Source: Halococcus saccharolyticus DSM 5350 (GTDB taxonomy: Archaea > Halobacteriota > Halobacteria > Halobacteriales > Halococcaceae). From it: DNA of 64,000 nucleotides. A model generated the notes under the pieces. The model made no database searches, was not told the origin of the DNA, and saw only the letters and a program-made list of their open reading frames with translations. Of this stretch, positions 6,883-14,897 are shown in pieces. The stretch's first letter is position 1; every line of letters starts with the position of its first letter. The stretch is from contig NZ_AOMD01000029.1 of assembly GCF_000336915.1 (NCBI RefSeq), positions 62,001 to 126,000 on the forward strand, read 5' to 3'. The translations under genes were made by a program, and so were the position numbers.

Positions 6883-7578
6883 ATGGCAAAAGACCCGTTC
6901 TACTACCAACTCGACGCGGATTTCAGAGGTACGTACGTTCGCGTTCCCACTTCGGAGCACACCTATGAAGGGTGGGCGCGCGAGTGGCATTACGATCAAC
7001 ACGCGATCCTGCTGTACGACGCAGTTCGCGACGACGGGGAGAAAGTCGGCCCGGTCACGATCAACGAACCCGAGACGGTCGAGCGGATTGAGTCAGGCGG
7101 CCCCATCCGAGAGATCGCCGTTGATGCGATCGCCCCCTCACCGTACAACGCTCGCGAATACGACAACCCGGATCACCAGCAGTTCGTGAAGCAGACGCGC
7201 GAGCGCGGCCACCTGTTGACGTTTCCAGCAGTGCGACCGCTTTCGGAGGACGAGTACGAGACGGTCGGCGGTCACAAGCGGATGGAAGCCGCCCGTCGCG
7301 CCGAGCTCGACGAGATTGCCGTGCGCGTGCTGGACCTCGACAGATGGGAAGCAGCCCGGAAGTTCGTCGACGAGCATATCCCGATCGAGGGTGGCGACGA
7401 GCGCGGAATGTACGGCCAAGAGGAGATCGACCACGCGATTGCCCGCCTTCGTGAAGCGTGGTCCGACGAGCGGCTTCGGAGGCTCACGCCGCTCACCCCG
7501 TACTTGGAGGAGAAACTCGCGTCGACGCGCTCGGAAGCGCTGCGTCAGGGCTACCTTGCAGGTCACGAGGCCGATTGA
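6883..7578 (+). CDS. ParB/sulfiredoxin-fold protein
   Basis: The 231-aa protein has an N-terminal beta-rich domain (residues 1-60, YVRVPTSEHTYEGW) and then a ParB N-terminal domain. The ParB part shows VDAIAPSPYNARE (80-92), the conserved box VGGHKRMEAARRA (128-140) that binds nucleotide in ParB, and VRVLDLDRWEAARKF. A helical C-terminus follows but no clear HTH. It may be a partition protein for the ParA at 8343, or a DpdB/DndB-like partner of the TGT-like enzyme at 4388; both are inference. The ATG at 6883 follows the upstream stop by two bases. Confidence 0.75.
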   Translation: MAKDPFYYQLDADFRGTYVRVPTSEHTYEGWAREWHYDQHAILLYDAVRDDGEKVGPVTINEPETVERIESGGPIREIAVDAIAPSPYNAREYDNPDHQQFVKQTRERGHLLTFPAVRPLSEDEYETVGGHKRMEAARRAELDEIAVRVLDLDRWEAARKFVDEHIPIEGGDERGMYGQEEIDHAIARLREAWSDERLRRLTPLTPYLEEKLASTRSEALRQGYLAGHEAD

Positions 7579-7620
7579 GACGTTGCTTGGACGGTCGGCT
7601 GTATTGATGTACGCTCATCT

Positions 7621-7906
7621 CTATGAGTCGTCACCCAGCAGCATTTTGAACCAGTCCTCGGCAGCGTTCAGCTGAAGGCCGAGGAAGTCAAGATGGCCCT
7701 GAAGATGGTGTTTTGAAACCCCTCGAAACTTCCCGAGCTATTGCCCCACGAAGCCGTGGCGGTTCTCGCACGTGTTCACGTGCGCGTCGCCGATCACGTA
7801 CGTCTCGGGGTGATTGACGGCCAGGGGTGTTCGGGGTGCGCTCGTTCTCCCAAACCTCATCACAATCCACGGTTAACGTCTCTTCGAACAGGTTTCCGAG
7901 TTTCAT
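7621..7906 (-). pseudogene. ISXO2-like (IS1595) transposase remnant
   Basis: The minus strand reads VIGDAHVNTCENRHGFVGQ, then a TAG where the family has Trp, then LGKFRGVSKHHLQGHLDFLG and a C-terminal LQLNAAEDWFKMLLGDDS before the stop at 7621-7623. This is the C-terminal part of an ISXO2-like DDE transposase. Upstream, TLTVDCDEVWENERTP is in another frame, so at least one frameshift and one nonsense mutation have killed it. No terminal repeats were identified. It separates the ParB-fold operon from the ParA gene. Confidence 0.8.
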
Positions 7907-7953
7907 GGACAGAGCTCGCTACGACCTGCTCGTTTCTCAAACCACCTCAACAG

Positions 7954-8100
7954 TGCCTGTTGGGCGGGCTGTTCGCGACGATCGCGCTTGTGTTGATCCT
8001 GATAGGCGTGAGTCCCACGTCGTCGCGGATCTATCTGGCTCTAGGGCTCATCGCACTCGCGATCAGCGGCTACTTCCAGCTCACTCATCCCGTTCACTAA
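7954..8100 (+). pseudogene. fragment of a two-helix membrane protein
   Basis: An open frame ending at 8100 reads CLLGGLFATIALVLILIG and then a second hydrophobic helix (YLALGLIALAISGYFQL) before the stop. This is a convincing membrane hairpin, but no start codon or upstream domain matches it, and the frame runs back into the transposase remnant. It is probably the tail of a gene truncated by the IS insertion. Confidence 0.35.
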
Positions 8101-8213
8101 GAGTCGCCTAATCGGGTGATAATCCGGGTTATGGCAGCCGCATAGCAGCTTTTCTTTCGAGCAGTGTTGAGGGCCGAAGACAGAGGAGGAGTACCGATAC
8201 CTGCGACACCATC

Positions 8214-8267
8214 TGTAGATGCTACACCTGCTGTAGATGCTTCCCTGTCTGTAGAGGTGAGAGCAGC
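8214..8267 (+). repeat. three 18-base direct repeats upstream of parA
   Basis: CTGTAGATGCT starts at 8214, CTGTAGATGCT at 8232 and CTGTAGAGGTG at 8250, so the repeats are spaced exactly 18 bases apart. A weaker match (11 of 18) occupies 8196-8213. Iterated sites beside a parA gene are the usual form of a partition centromere, an autoregulatory operator or a replication iteron. Which of these applies cannot be decided from sequence alone. Confidence 0.6.
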
Positions 8268-8342
8268 TATACAACCCAAAAACTATAACGGATGCGAGAG
8301 ATGCTGTACCCGTGCCCTGATCCACCGGGGTAACGGAGAATA

Positions 8343-9194
8343 ATGACACCTATGGAAAACGGAGAATCGCGGGCAATCGCGATCGCGAACAATAAGGGCG
8401 GTGTCGGAAAGACGTCAATCTCGATCAACCTCGCCGATCGGCTCGCGAAGCGAGGACACGACGTACTCGTAATCGACACCGACCCCTCCGGTAATCTAAC
8501 CGAGGGAGTCGGGCTCAAGGACGCTTTTCAGAATGGGACTCATTTCGGGCAATTCCTCGATGACGACGAGGACGAAGACGTAGGGTTCAGCGATATAATC
8601 GTGCCCGGAGAGGAAACCGGACTCCCGTTTGACGTAATGCCTTCACACGAGGATTTAGCTCACTACCAGACCCGGATCGACAGCAAGCGAATGTCGATGA
8701 CCTGGATGGACGAGCAAATCGTTCAGCCGCTACTTGAGCAGGTGTACGATTTCATCGTGATCGACACCGAGGCATCCCCGGATTCACTGTGGATGGATTC
8801 GGCGATCTACGCTGCCGGAAACGTGATCGTGCCGCTCGACGACGGTGGAGAAAGTGTGAGCGGCTTCGAGATGCTGCGGGACCGGCAGATTGATCCGATT
8901 CGGAAGCACCGAGACGTCGATATTCTCGCCCTAGTCCCCAACGAGACGTCGAACAACAACGAACTACGAGAACTCATCGAGATCTTAGAGGAGCAGTACC
9001 CGGAATACACGCCCTCCTTTGCCCGTATAGAGCGGTTCGATGATAGTGTCGGCCCCGGCATTCGTGATCGCATCCAGATCAAACGAGCGTGGAAAGACGG
9101 GATTCCACTCTCAGAGTACGAGCCCGACCACGAGATGATCGAGCGGTTCGACGTTCTCGCCGATATTGCCGAGCGGGGTGGTGTCGATGGGTAA
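8343..9194 (+). CDS. parA: ParA-family partition ATPase
   Basis: The 283-aa protein has the deviant Walker A box NNKGGVGKTS (residues 17-26), the A' strand VLVIDTDPSGNLTEG, and the Walker B-type strand DFIVIDTEASPDS near residue 139. ParA ATPases move plasmid or chromosome copies by oscillating on DNA with a centromere-binding partner. No N-terminal HTH is present, so any autoregulation would need the partner. The start is 8343 (GGAG four bases before) or the in-frame ATG at 8352, which matches the CACCTATGG end of the promoter cassettes. Its stop overlaps the next start by eight bases. Confidence 0.9.
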   Translation: MTPMENGESRAIAIANNKGGVGKTSISINLADRLAKRGHDVLVIDTDPSGNLTEGVGLKDAFQNGTHFGQFLDDDEDEDVGFSDIIVPGEETGLPFDVMPSHEDLAHYQTRIDSKRMSMTWMDEQIVQPLLEQVYDFIVIDTEASPDSLWMDSAIYAAGNVIVPLDDGGESVSGFEMLRDRQIDPIRKHRDVDILALVPNETSNNNELRELIEILEEQYPEYTPSFARIERFDDSVGPGIRDRIQIKRAWKDGIPLSEYEPDHEMIERFDVLADIAERGGVDG

Positions 9195-9681
9195 CAGTCG
9201 AATTGACGAGCTCAACGAACTCGATAATAAGGGTGACGAGGGATCGGCGTCGGAGCCAGAACCGGAACCGGAACCGGACGAATCCGAGGAGCAGGATGCA
9301 GCGCCAGAGACGGAAGTGGAACCCGACGAGCAACCATCCGAAGACGCGGACTCAGAGCCCATGAGCACATCTACCGAAGACGAAAGTAACGACGAGGCTG
9401 AGAGCGAATCCACCCCGGTCGAGGAAAGCAAACCAGCGTATTCCGGCGATGATTTTGATCGGGAAACCTTGTATTGTCTTCAAGAGACGTCTGAGCGGTA
9501 CAAGGACGCGATGGATCGGTACGACGTGCTCGTGATGCGCAACGAGATCGGGCTTCGCAACGTCACTCAGCGCGAGCGTCAAGAAGCCATGATGCGTATG
9601 GCGGCGGACCATCCCGAAGTGATTGCTGAATACATCGTTGAGATGCGTGGACTCGACGTCGACGTGCCAGATAGCCCGTAG
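9187..9681 (+). CDS. acidic protein coupled to ParA
   Basis: The 164-aa protein begins inside the parA stop region (eight-base overlap), so the two are translated together. Residues 1-85 are almost entirely acidic and low-complexity (EPEPEPEPDESEEQ). The C-terminal 75 residues are helical and more basic (ETSERYKDAMDRYDVL; NVTQRERQEAMMRMAADHP). In many partition operons the gene after parA encodes the centromere-binding protein, so this is a candidate for that role with the 18-base repeats as target. No named domain is recognised. Confidence 0.65.
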   Translation: MGNSRIDELNELDNKGDEGSASEPEPEPEPDESEEQDAAPETEVEPDEQPSEDADSEPMSTSTEDESNDEAESESTPVEESKPAYSGDDFDRETLYCLQETSERYKDAMDRYDVLVMRNEIGLRNVTQRERQEAMMRMAADHPEVIAEYIVEMRGLDVDVPDSP

Positions 9682-9826
9682 TTCTCACTTTTCGGTTGTT
9701 GGAGATGGTTGACGCGAGCTGCTTGGAGCAATAGGTAGGAACGGGAGAGTCAGAAGGGGCGCTAATATATCATAACTGTGACGAGATTCCGATAGACTTA
9801 CGCCCTGTATTTCTGACGGGTTTCGC

Positions 9827-10237
9827 ATGGTCGACGGCTTCACACTCGGAGTGCTCGCGATCGCGGTCGTTGCCCTGGTTTTCGCGCGGCAGATACTCGG
9901 GTCGCTCAAAATGCTTGCAGCGAACGCGGTCGGCGGCGTTCTCACGATCATGGTCGCCAGTTGGTTCGGCTTTGGTGTTGCGCTCACCCCCACGACGCTG
10001 CTGATTACCGCCCTCGCAGGCGTTCCCGGCGCGATACTGGTTCTGTTGCTCGCCTACGGCGGGGTCGCGTTCGTCCCGCCGGGTGCCGGAGAAGCAGGGA
10101 GTATCCTCGTCGATCAAGCGGCTCAGAATCTCGATCGGCTTCTCAGTGCGTTCGGTGAGGTCGTCGACTTTGTGGACGAGAGTAGTAGCAGTAACGGGAC
10201 CGCTGTTCCGACGACCGAAGGGCCATCGCCCGGATAA
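9827..10237 (+). CDS. BofA-family membrane protein
   Basis: This 136-aa membrane protein has about three hydrophobic helices: FTLGVLAIAVVALVFA, then GGVLTIMVASWFGFGVAL, then LLITALAGVPGAILVLLLAYG. The segment LKMLAANAVGG...PTTLLITALAGVPGAILVLL is the pattern of the pro-sigmaK processing inhibitor BofA family, which is also present in archaea, where its role is unknown since they have no sigmaK. The C-terminus is soluble and acidic. It is a single gene. Confidence 0.75.
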   Translation: MVDGFTLGVLAIAVVALVFARQILGSLKMLAANAVGGVLTIMVASWFGFGVALTPTTLLITALAGVPGAILVLLLAYGGVAFVPPGAGEAGSILVDQAAQNLDRLLSAFGEVVDFVDESSSSNGTAVPTTEGPSPG

Positions 10238-10300
10238 TTCCCGGCGAGACGGCCAATAGAGCCGTTGATTATAAGTGGCTGACCGGAGTCGCTGTTTTCG

Positions 10301-10468
10301 ATGGCAGATTTGATCGTTCAAGCCGCCGTGAAGGAGGAACTCGGGGAACTGAACGTCGCGTCGGACCTCTACGATGCGCTCGATGACGAGGTGAGTGAAC
10401 TGCTGGAGGACGCGAGTCGACGCGCCGAAGAGAACGATCGAAAGACCGTCCAACCCCGCGATCTGTAG
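10301..10468 (+). CDS. DUF1931 small histone-fold-like protein
   Basis: This 55-aa gene reads MADLIVQAAVKEELGELNVA and continues with a helix (DLYDALDDEVSELLEDASRR) and the end NDRKTVQPRDL. The last piece, 'A..N.RKTV.PRDL', is the signature of the histone fold, and the whole matches the small DUF1931 family of haloarchaea. Such proteins are thought to bind DNA or stabilise a partner. It lies close to another chromatin gene (MC1 at 11581). The length is usual for haloarchaeal members. Confidence 0.8.
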   Translation: MADLIVQAAVKEELGELNVASDLYDALDDEVSELLEDASRRAEENDRKTVQPRDL

Positions 10469-10569
10469 CGGCGACTCTTTTCGGTTTCACCACCGCCATG
10501 AGCGGTGTGACATAGTAGATATGGCCGACAGTATTATGATGTTATTGTCTCACCTATCAAACGGCCATG

Positions 10570-10860
10570 ATGGAAGATCTGACCGCATTCCAGCGGGATT
10601 TACTGTACGTGACAGCAGGATTGGAAAACGAATCGGCTCCGCATGGACTCGCGATCAAAGAAAGGATGGACCAGGACTATTCGGGAGAGATCAACCACGG
10701 ACGGCTCTACCCGAACCTCGATGAACTCGTCGAGAAGGGACTCCTCGAAAAAGGAACCATCGACAACCGAACGAACTCTTACAGCGTCACTAATCGCGGC
10801 CGTCGTGAGGTACAAGCGCGTCGTGAATGGGAAAACCAGCACGTTTCTGTCGAGGAGTGA
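10570..10860 (+). CDS. PadR-family transcriptional regulator
   Basis: This 96-aa winged-helix protein is a short PadR regulator. FQRDLLYVTAGLENESAPHG leads into the DNA-recognition segment (AIKERMDQDYSGEINHGRLY), then PNLDELVEKGLLEKGTID and the wing (SYSVTNRGRREVQ). PadR proteins repress genes in response to ligands; the target is not evident. Start at 10570, or one codon earlier at 10567. No coiled-coil dimerisation extension is present, as usual for the haloarchaeal short form. It lies alone among small DNA-binding proteins. Confidence 0.85.
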   Translation: MEDLTAFQRDLLYVTAGLENESAPHGLAIKERMDQDYSGEINHGRLYPNLDELVEKGLLEKGTIDNRTNSYSVTNRGRREVQARREWENQHVSVEE

Positions 10861-10977
10861 GTCTTTCGATGCTCCCTGCTCCAGTCTGGCGATCGCGATC
10901 CACACTTTTGGCTGGGCTCTACAGAGAGTTCCAGTGCAACAGCAATTTCGTATTGCCCGCCGTAAAGGCGTAGTGTA

Positions 10978-11481
10978 ATGGTTGAGATTCCCGACCAGCT
11001 GTCGTGTCTGTTCAGTGCGTCAGTCGACCAGTCTGGTGACTCCTACAGGATCGAGATTCCCCGGTCCGAACTCGATCAGGGAATAATCACCCCTGGCGAA
11101 ACCTACCGCGTAGCGATCGTCTCGAGTACTCCTCAATCTGACGATGGTGTGACTCGACGGCAACCGGATACTACTTCGTCGTCAGAGTCGGGTTCGAGTG
11201 ACTCCAGCCAACAGTCACCACCGGTCGAACCGGGCGACATCCGCGAGGTGACGATCGACTCACTTGGTGATCAAGGCGACGGAATCGCGAAAATCGACCG
11301 AGGGTATGTCGTGATCGTGCCTGGGACGCGCCCGGACGATGAGGTGACCATCGAGATCGAACAGGCCAAGGAAAACGTGGCGTTCGCGCGGGTTCGCGAC
11401 GAGATGTCGGGTACCGCTGACTCCGGAACGGACGATTTCGACGATTCGTTCGCCGAAGAGACACTCGGCGAACCCGAGTGA
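10978..11481 (+). CDS. TRAM-domain protein
   Basis: This 167-aa protein has a C-terminal TRAM domain, a small beta-barrel that binds RNA. REVTIDSLGDQGDGIAKID, GYVVIVPGTRPDDEVTIEI and ENVAFARV (residues about 85-140) match the TRAM repeat found in RNA-modifying enzymes. The N-terminal 50 residues (LSCLFSASVDQSGDSYRIEI) are a small beta segment, and a Ser/Asp/Gln-rich linker joins the parts. Free-standing TRAM proteins are abundant in haloarchaea and are proposed to act as cold-shock-type RNA chaperones. The role here is inferred from the domain only. Confidence 0.85.
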   Translation: MVEIPDQLSCLFSASVDQSGDSYRIEIPRSELDQGIITPGETYRVAIVSSTPQSDDGVTRRQPDTTSSSESGSSDSSQQSPPVEPGDIREVTIDSLGDQGDGIAKIDRGYVVIVPGTRPDDEVTIEIEQAKENVAFARVRDEMSGTADSGTDDFDDSFAEETLGEPE

Positions 11482-11580
11482 AATCTTTGACGTTCGACCA
11501 CTCCACTGAGGAAACCCCATTACTGCAGGGGATACTCTTATCCTACTCTCGTTGATGGATACGCTTGGAGGGGCCAAACC

Positions 11581-11895
11581 ATGGCAAGAGAGGTGGATGA
11601 CGAGCGGAACTTCGCACTGCGCGAGGAGAGTGGTGAGGAAACCAGCGTGTTCACGGGGAAAATGCCTCACCAAGCAGCGTTGAAGGCTGCCCGAAAACTC
11701 GACCCCAGCGAAAGCGAGGACGCAGCACCCAGAGAGGAGTTCCGCCTCCGCGAACGGGGGACGCACAAACTTCACATCTACGAGGGGTGGGCGTGGCGTG
11801 AGGACGCTCCCAACGACGGTCCAGAGTGGATGCCCGAAACGATCACAGAAGCGAACGTCTCGAAACAACGAATCGAACACCTCGAAGAACTGTAG
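11581..11895 (+). CDS. MC1-family non-histone chromosomal protein
   Basis: The 104-aa protein matches archaeal MC1, a monomeric protein that bends and compacts DNA. The key segments are RNFALREESGEETSVFTGK (10-28), PHQAALKAARKLDP (30-43), and a fold-closing region with RGTHKLHIYEGWAW (59-72) and EANVSKQRIEHL. The conserved aromatic and basic residues of the DNA-bending arm (YEGWAW) are present. The length is normal for the family. The transcript is probably leadered, since 'GGAGGGG' precedes the ATG by about ten bases. Confidence 0.9.
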   Translation: MAREVDDERNFALREESGEETSVFTGKMPHQAALKAARKLDPSESEDAAPREEFRLRERGTHKLHIYEGWAWREDAPNDGPEWMPETITEANVSKQRIEHLEEL

Positions 11896-11945
11896 CAGCA
11901 CCGCTGTCTGACACAGATTCATAGTCGTCGAGTCAAACCCCGTGT

Positions 11946-12185
11946 ATGGACCGAGAACGGCGGCTCCCGCCGTTCGCTGACGATGCCCTCACTGTCCTGA
12001 CTGAGGCGGTCGGCGACAGAGACAGCGAGAGTGATGGCCTCCCGAAAGACGAGGCCAAAGCACTGCTTGCCGACGACGACCGATTTAGCGAGTCCGATGC
12101 CGCCCACGCGCTCGACATGCTTGACAATCGTGGTCGTATCTACTACGTCGATGATCGCGTTCGGATTACGCCGACTGAGAAGTAA
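11946..12185 (+). CDS. small winged-helix-like protein
   Basis: This 79-aa acidic protein has a helix (DDALTVLTEAVGD), then GLPKDEAKALLADD, SESDAAHALDMLDNRGRIYYVDD and RVRITPTE. This helix-helix-wing order is that of a minimal winged HTH. No family name can be given with confidence. It follows the MC1 gene on the same strand but with its own upstream region. Likely real because the codon use and acidity match its neighbours. Confidence 0.6.
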   Translation: MDRERRLPPFADDALTVLTEAVGDRDSESDGLPKDEAKALLADDDRFSESDAAHALDMLDNRGRIYYVDDRVRITPTEK

Positions 12186-12331
12186 CTCGAAAGGGACATC
12201 GCCCGCGGCTTCGTCCGTCGGTTTCACTTTCACTGCTGTAGGGAAGTCCCTATAACAGTCGGATGGATACTCGGGAGTGAGGGCGGAACGGCCCGACCTC
12301 ACCAGAGCGCGTCACACGCTCTTTCCCCGCT

Positions 12332-12487
12332 ATGATACAGACAGTAAGACAAATCCTCTCGCAGTCGACGCAAATCTCTCTCATCGAATGCCGTGACTGC
12401 GGCGCGAGCGTCAAGCCCGACACTGAATCCTGTCCGAATTGCGAATCGAGCGAGATTGCTCACTATACCATCGGTCCAGGAGACTGA
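12332..12487 (+). CDS. 51-aa zinc-ribbon protein
   Basis: The short frame reads MIQTVRQILSQSTQISLIEC and continues with a Cys4 zinc ribbon: ECRDCGASV then SCPNCESSEIAHYTI. This rubrerythrin-like 'CRDCG...CPNCGS.EI..Y.I' pattern is a very common small haloarchaeal protein. The function is unknown; it probably binds zinc and may contact a larger protein or nucleic acid. It is coded between longer genes with no partner. Confidence 0.7.
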   Translation: MIQTVRQILSQSTQISLIECRDCGASVKPDTESCPNCESSEIAHYTIGPGD

Positions 12488-12631
12488 TCGACTGGCTCAC
12501 TCGCCAGTACTGTGGTGCTCTTCACATCGACGAGTCGCCAAGAGCAGAACACACCACAACGACGGGATTGTCACTCAAACTCCGGTGTGTGGCCCACGGT
12601 TGTTTTCAGGTAGGCTCTCCGAGGAGATGGT

Positions 12632-13627
12632 ATGGCGATTCCGTTCGATGCGACGTGGGGAACGCTCTGCGAGCGCTGTGAGGACCTTCCCGACGATGCG
12701 ACGCTCATCACGCCGTTGGCGTCGAGGCGCTTTCAGATCACCGACGTCCAAGAGCCACGGATCATCATCGAGGACGTCGATTCGGGTGACTCACAACCGT
12801 TGGATCGCGAGCAGTTCGAAGCGCTCGCCGAGCACACCCACGAGGCACTGAATGGCTACGAGCTCGACCGACTCCCACCGAAGGCCGAACCCTACGCGGC
12901 GGTGCTCGCACTCCACCCACGGTACGTGCTCGACGAGCGCGAAGGGACGCTGACCGAACTGGATGAGGTCGACGAGAGCGCGGTGCTAGACGACGCGCCG
13001 CACCTCTCGATGAGTGAGGAGAGCGAGTCCGAAGAGCGCGAGGAGCCGGATATCGACGTCTATGCGGACATGCTGTTGTTGATCGACGCGCTCGAACGCG
13101 AGGACCTCACGGCTCTCGACGCGGTAGAGACACCGGCGCTGGTGAACCTATACACGCTGCTGTCGGATGTACAGCGCAACGCAAACGACCTCCGGCAGGA
13201 CGTGACCGACATACTACTCACCCGCGTCCAACACGACCGACCAGCACATGGCCAGTACGGCTCGGTCCAGCGGACGACGCGCCAGAATCGCTCGCTGAAA
13301 GACGACGAGAAAGTGCTCGAAGCGTTCGAGGGAACGGGGATCGATCGCGAACAGTTGGTAGGTGTCGATCGTGGGAAGGTCGACGAAGCGCTGGAAGTGG
13401 TTTCTGTGCCGGAGTCGGCCGTGTACGACGTCTCTGAAAGTGAGTACGTCCGGAAGGCCGACGTCGACGAAGAACGCAAGGAGACGCGGTTGCAGGGGCT
13501 GAAAGACCGGCTGGCGGTAAGTGACGATCCCGAGGCGGAGGTACTGCGCCAGGAGATCGACCGGCTAGAACAGGAGATCGAGGATCTGACGGAGTTCTCG
13601 CCAGGGAGTGCGTTTGGTGAGAGCTGA
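12632..13627 (+). CDS. hypothetical protein with C-terminal coiled coil
   Basis: The 331-aa very acidic protein is unrecognised. The N-terminus has CERCEDLP (residues 13-20), which could be half a metal site, followed by a beta-rich domain (TLITPLASRRFQITDVQEPRIIIED is its core, shown by position only). The middle (150-260) is helical. The C-terminus has DEERKETRLQGLKDRL and a Glu-rich coiled coil ending at residue 320. A GGAG precedes the ATG by five bases. A frameshifted copy of residues about 250-290 lies at 34411-34533, so this gene family has been duplicated within the replicon. Confidence 0.65.
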   Translation: MAIPFDATWGTLCERCEDLPDDATLITPLASRRFQITDVQEPRIIIEDVDSGDSQPLDREQFEALAEHTHEALNGYELDRLPPKAEPYAAVLALHPRYVLDEREGTLTELDEVDESAVLDDAPHLSMSEESESEEREEPDIDVYADMLLLIDALEREDLTALDAVETPALVNLYTLLSDVQRNANDLRQDVTDILLTRVQHDRPAHGQYGSVQRTTRQNRSLKDDEKVLEAFEGTGIDREQLVGVDRGKVDEALEVVSVPESAVYDVSESEYVRKADVDEERKETRLQGLKDRLAVSDDPEAEVLRQEIDRLEQEIEDLTEFSPGSAFGES

Positions 13628-13658
13628 CAGAAGCTGATTTGCTGGCCACCAGTATGGG

Positions 13659-13850
13659 ATGAGAGCAATGAGTATGACCGCTATCTTGAAACAGGGATGC
13701 CGATTCGGGTGGCACGATTACGAGCCAGAGGGGACCACGACAGAGGACCGATTCGGAATCACACCCCGGGAACAACCGCCTCAGATGGTCTGGGTGTGTA
13801 CTCGGTGTGGGGATGAGAAGTGGCTTGAGCCGGGTGTCTGGCCGAGTTGA
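13659..13850 (+). CDS. small putative zinc-binding protein
   Basis: The frame encodes up to 63 aa and may start at 13659, 13668 or 13674. It contains GCRFGWHDYEP near the N-terminus, which supplies Cys and His, and VWVCTRCGDEKWLEPG near the end, which supplies CxxC. The C..H..C..C arrangement suggests one zinc site. It resembles other tiny haloarchaeal zinc fingers but has no assigned function. Confidence 0.5.
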   Translation: MRAMSMTAILKQGCRFGWHDYEPEGTTTEDRFGITPREQPPQMVWVCTRCGDEKWLEPGVWPS

Positions 13851-13937
13851 TCCATTCACTCAGACGGAGAAGTGCGACTGCTTCTCCACAAAGTATATAC
13901 CGTTTATGGCCATTGTATTGAAATATCGGTGTGTGAT

Positions 13938-14207
13938 ATGGGAGTACTCACCAACCGGAAGCAGGAACGAGACGGCGATGCGCGGTACGTCTGCCGTGGG
14001 TGTGACGAAGCGTACGGGCTTGAACACTACATCTGTCCAGAATGCGGTGGGTATAGCGTTGAGCGATCGGAAGCCGGTCGATCGGTCGATTCCGCCGGCC
14101 ACTCGCACTCGGGAACGTTGGGAGGTCGGGTAGTGGTAGAGCTCAAGCGACGGTTCACAATGGATCAACAATTCACCGAGAGCAACACTGCGAAAGTACA
14201 GAAATAA
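13938..14207 (+). CDS. small zinc-ribbon protein
   Basis: This 89-aa protein has a Cys4 zinc ribbon near its start: YVCRGCDEAYGLEHYICPEC, followed by GGYSVERS. The rest is Ser/Gly-rich (DSAGHSHSGTLGGRVV) and ends in a basic helix. Longer in-frame starts exist upstream, but the ATG at 13938 begins MGVLTNRKQERDG and fits the usual N-terminus of such proteins. A nucleic-acid or protein adaptor role is possible; nothing more can be said. Confidence 0.5.
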   Translation: MGVLTNRKQERDGDARYVCRGCDEAYGLEHYICPECGGYSVERSEAGRSVDSAGHSHSGTLGGRVVVELKRRFTMDQQFTESNTAKVQK

Positions 14208-14298
14208 GGCAGTACGTTCGAGACGCGGGCTAATCGCTTATCGGATTAGTCTCCTGAAAGTCGGTGGCTATATCGGAGTGCTGTGAGAGCGATCGGAT

Positions 14299-14457
14299 AT
14301 GCCTGAGTGTGAGAACTGCGGGAGTTTCGTGACCGAGCAGTACGTGCGGGTTTTTGCTCCGTCCGAGATGACGACTGTGCGCGTGTGTCCAGAGTGTCCG
14401 GACATGATCCGTGAGAAGGGTGGCGTTCGAGAGGCGAAGTCCCAACGGAACAACTGA
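14299..14457 (+). CDS. 52-aa two-CxxC protein (DUF7563-like)
   Basis: The short gene reads MPECENCGSFVTEQYVRVFA, then CPECPDMIRE after a short strand, giving two CxxC pairs and a treble-clef or ribbon fold. This layout (MPxCxxCGxxVTxxxxRVF...CxxC) is frequent in haloarchaea and is classed with DUF7563-type proteins; that name is from memory. The function is unknown. The basic tail (EAKSQRNN) is short. Confidence 0.65.
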   Translation: MPECENCGSFVTEQYVRVFAPSEMTTVRVCPECPDMIREKGGVREAKSQRNN

Positions 14458-14696
14458 CGAGTATCGCTGAGAGGATGTTCCCAACGGTTGAATCGGTGTG
14501 CAGAGACTGCCGGATACTGGAGTGACCTTCTGGTGCCCCTGTTCAGCATATCAAGTTCGGGGGTTCTGGACCGGGGGTCAGGAAGGAGTACCTTCTGGAC
14601 ACTTCTTTTCGCTCCTCTCGCGGCGTCCATCAGAGAGTCCACCAGCTAGTCTAAGTAAAGACTATGTGTGGTGGCTATGTTTCATCACTAACTCAT

Positions 14697-14891
14697 ATGG
14701 CACAGAAGACGATCGGACGCAATACTGGCAACTCTGGTCGGGTCAACGTCTCTGGGAACGAACTCGATCAGCTCGGCCTCGCAATCGGCAGTGCAGTCGA
14801 CGTCGACGTAGCCGAGTCGAAGGATATTGCGCAAGCGCTTATCGATAGCAAAGACGCGGAACGATTCCTCATCGTCACCCCTACTAAATAA
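14697..14891 (+). CDS. AbrB/MazE-like small protein upstream of the RM gene
   Basis: The 64-aa protein has the swapped-hairpin pattern GRVNVSGNELDQLGLAIGSA, then VDVDVAESKDIAQALIDS and RFLIVTP, typical of AbrB/SpoVT-like DNA-binding proteins. Its stop is six bases before the start of the 1424-aa restriction-methylase gene, so the two form an operon. By analogy with controller proteins and antitoxins it may regulate expression of the restriction enzyme. The ATG at 14697 is preferred over an upstream in-frame ATG at 14664 that would add a cysteine-rich hydrophobic tail. Confidence 0.65.
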   Translation: MAQKTIGRNTGNSGRVNVSGNELDQLGLAIGSAVDVDVAESKDIAQALIDSKDAERFLIVTPTK

Positions 14892-14897
14892 CCACGA

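Noticed and set aside
8211-8260. 18-base repeats as a CRISPR
   Set aside because: The repeats are contiguous, without unique spacers of 30-40 bases, and no cas genes are present.
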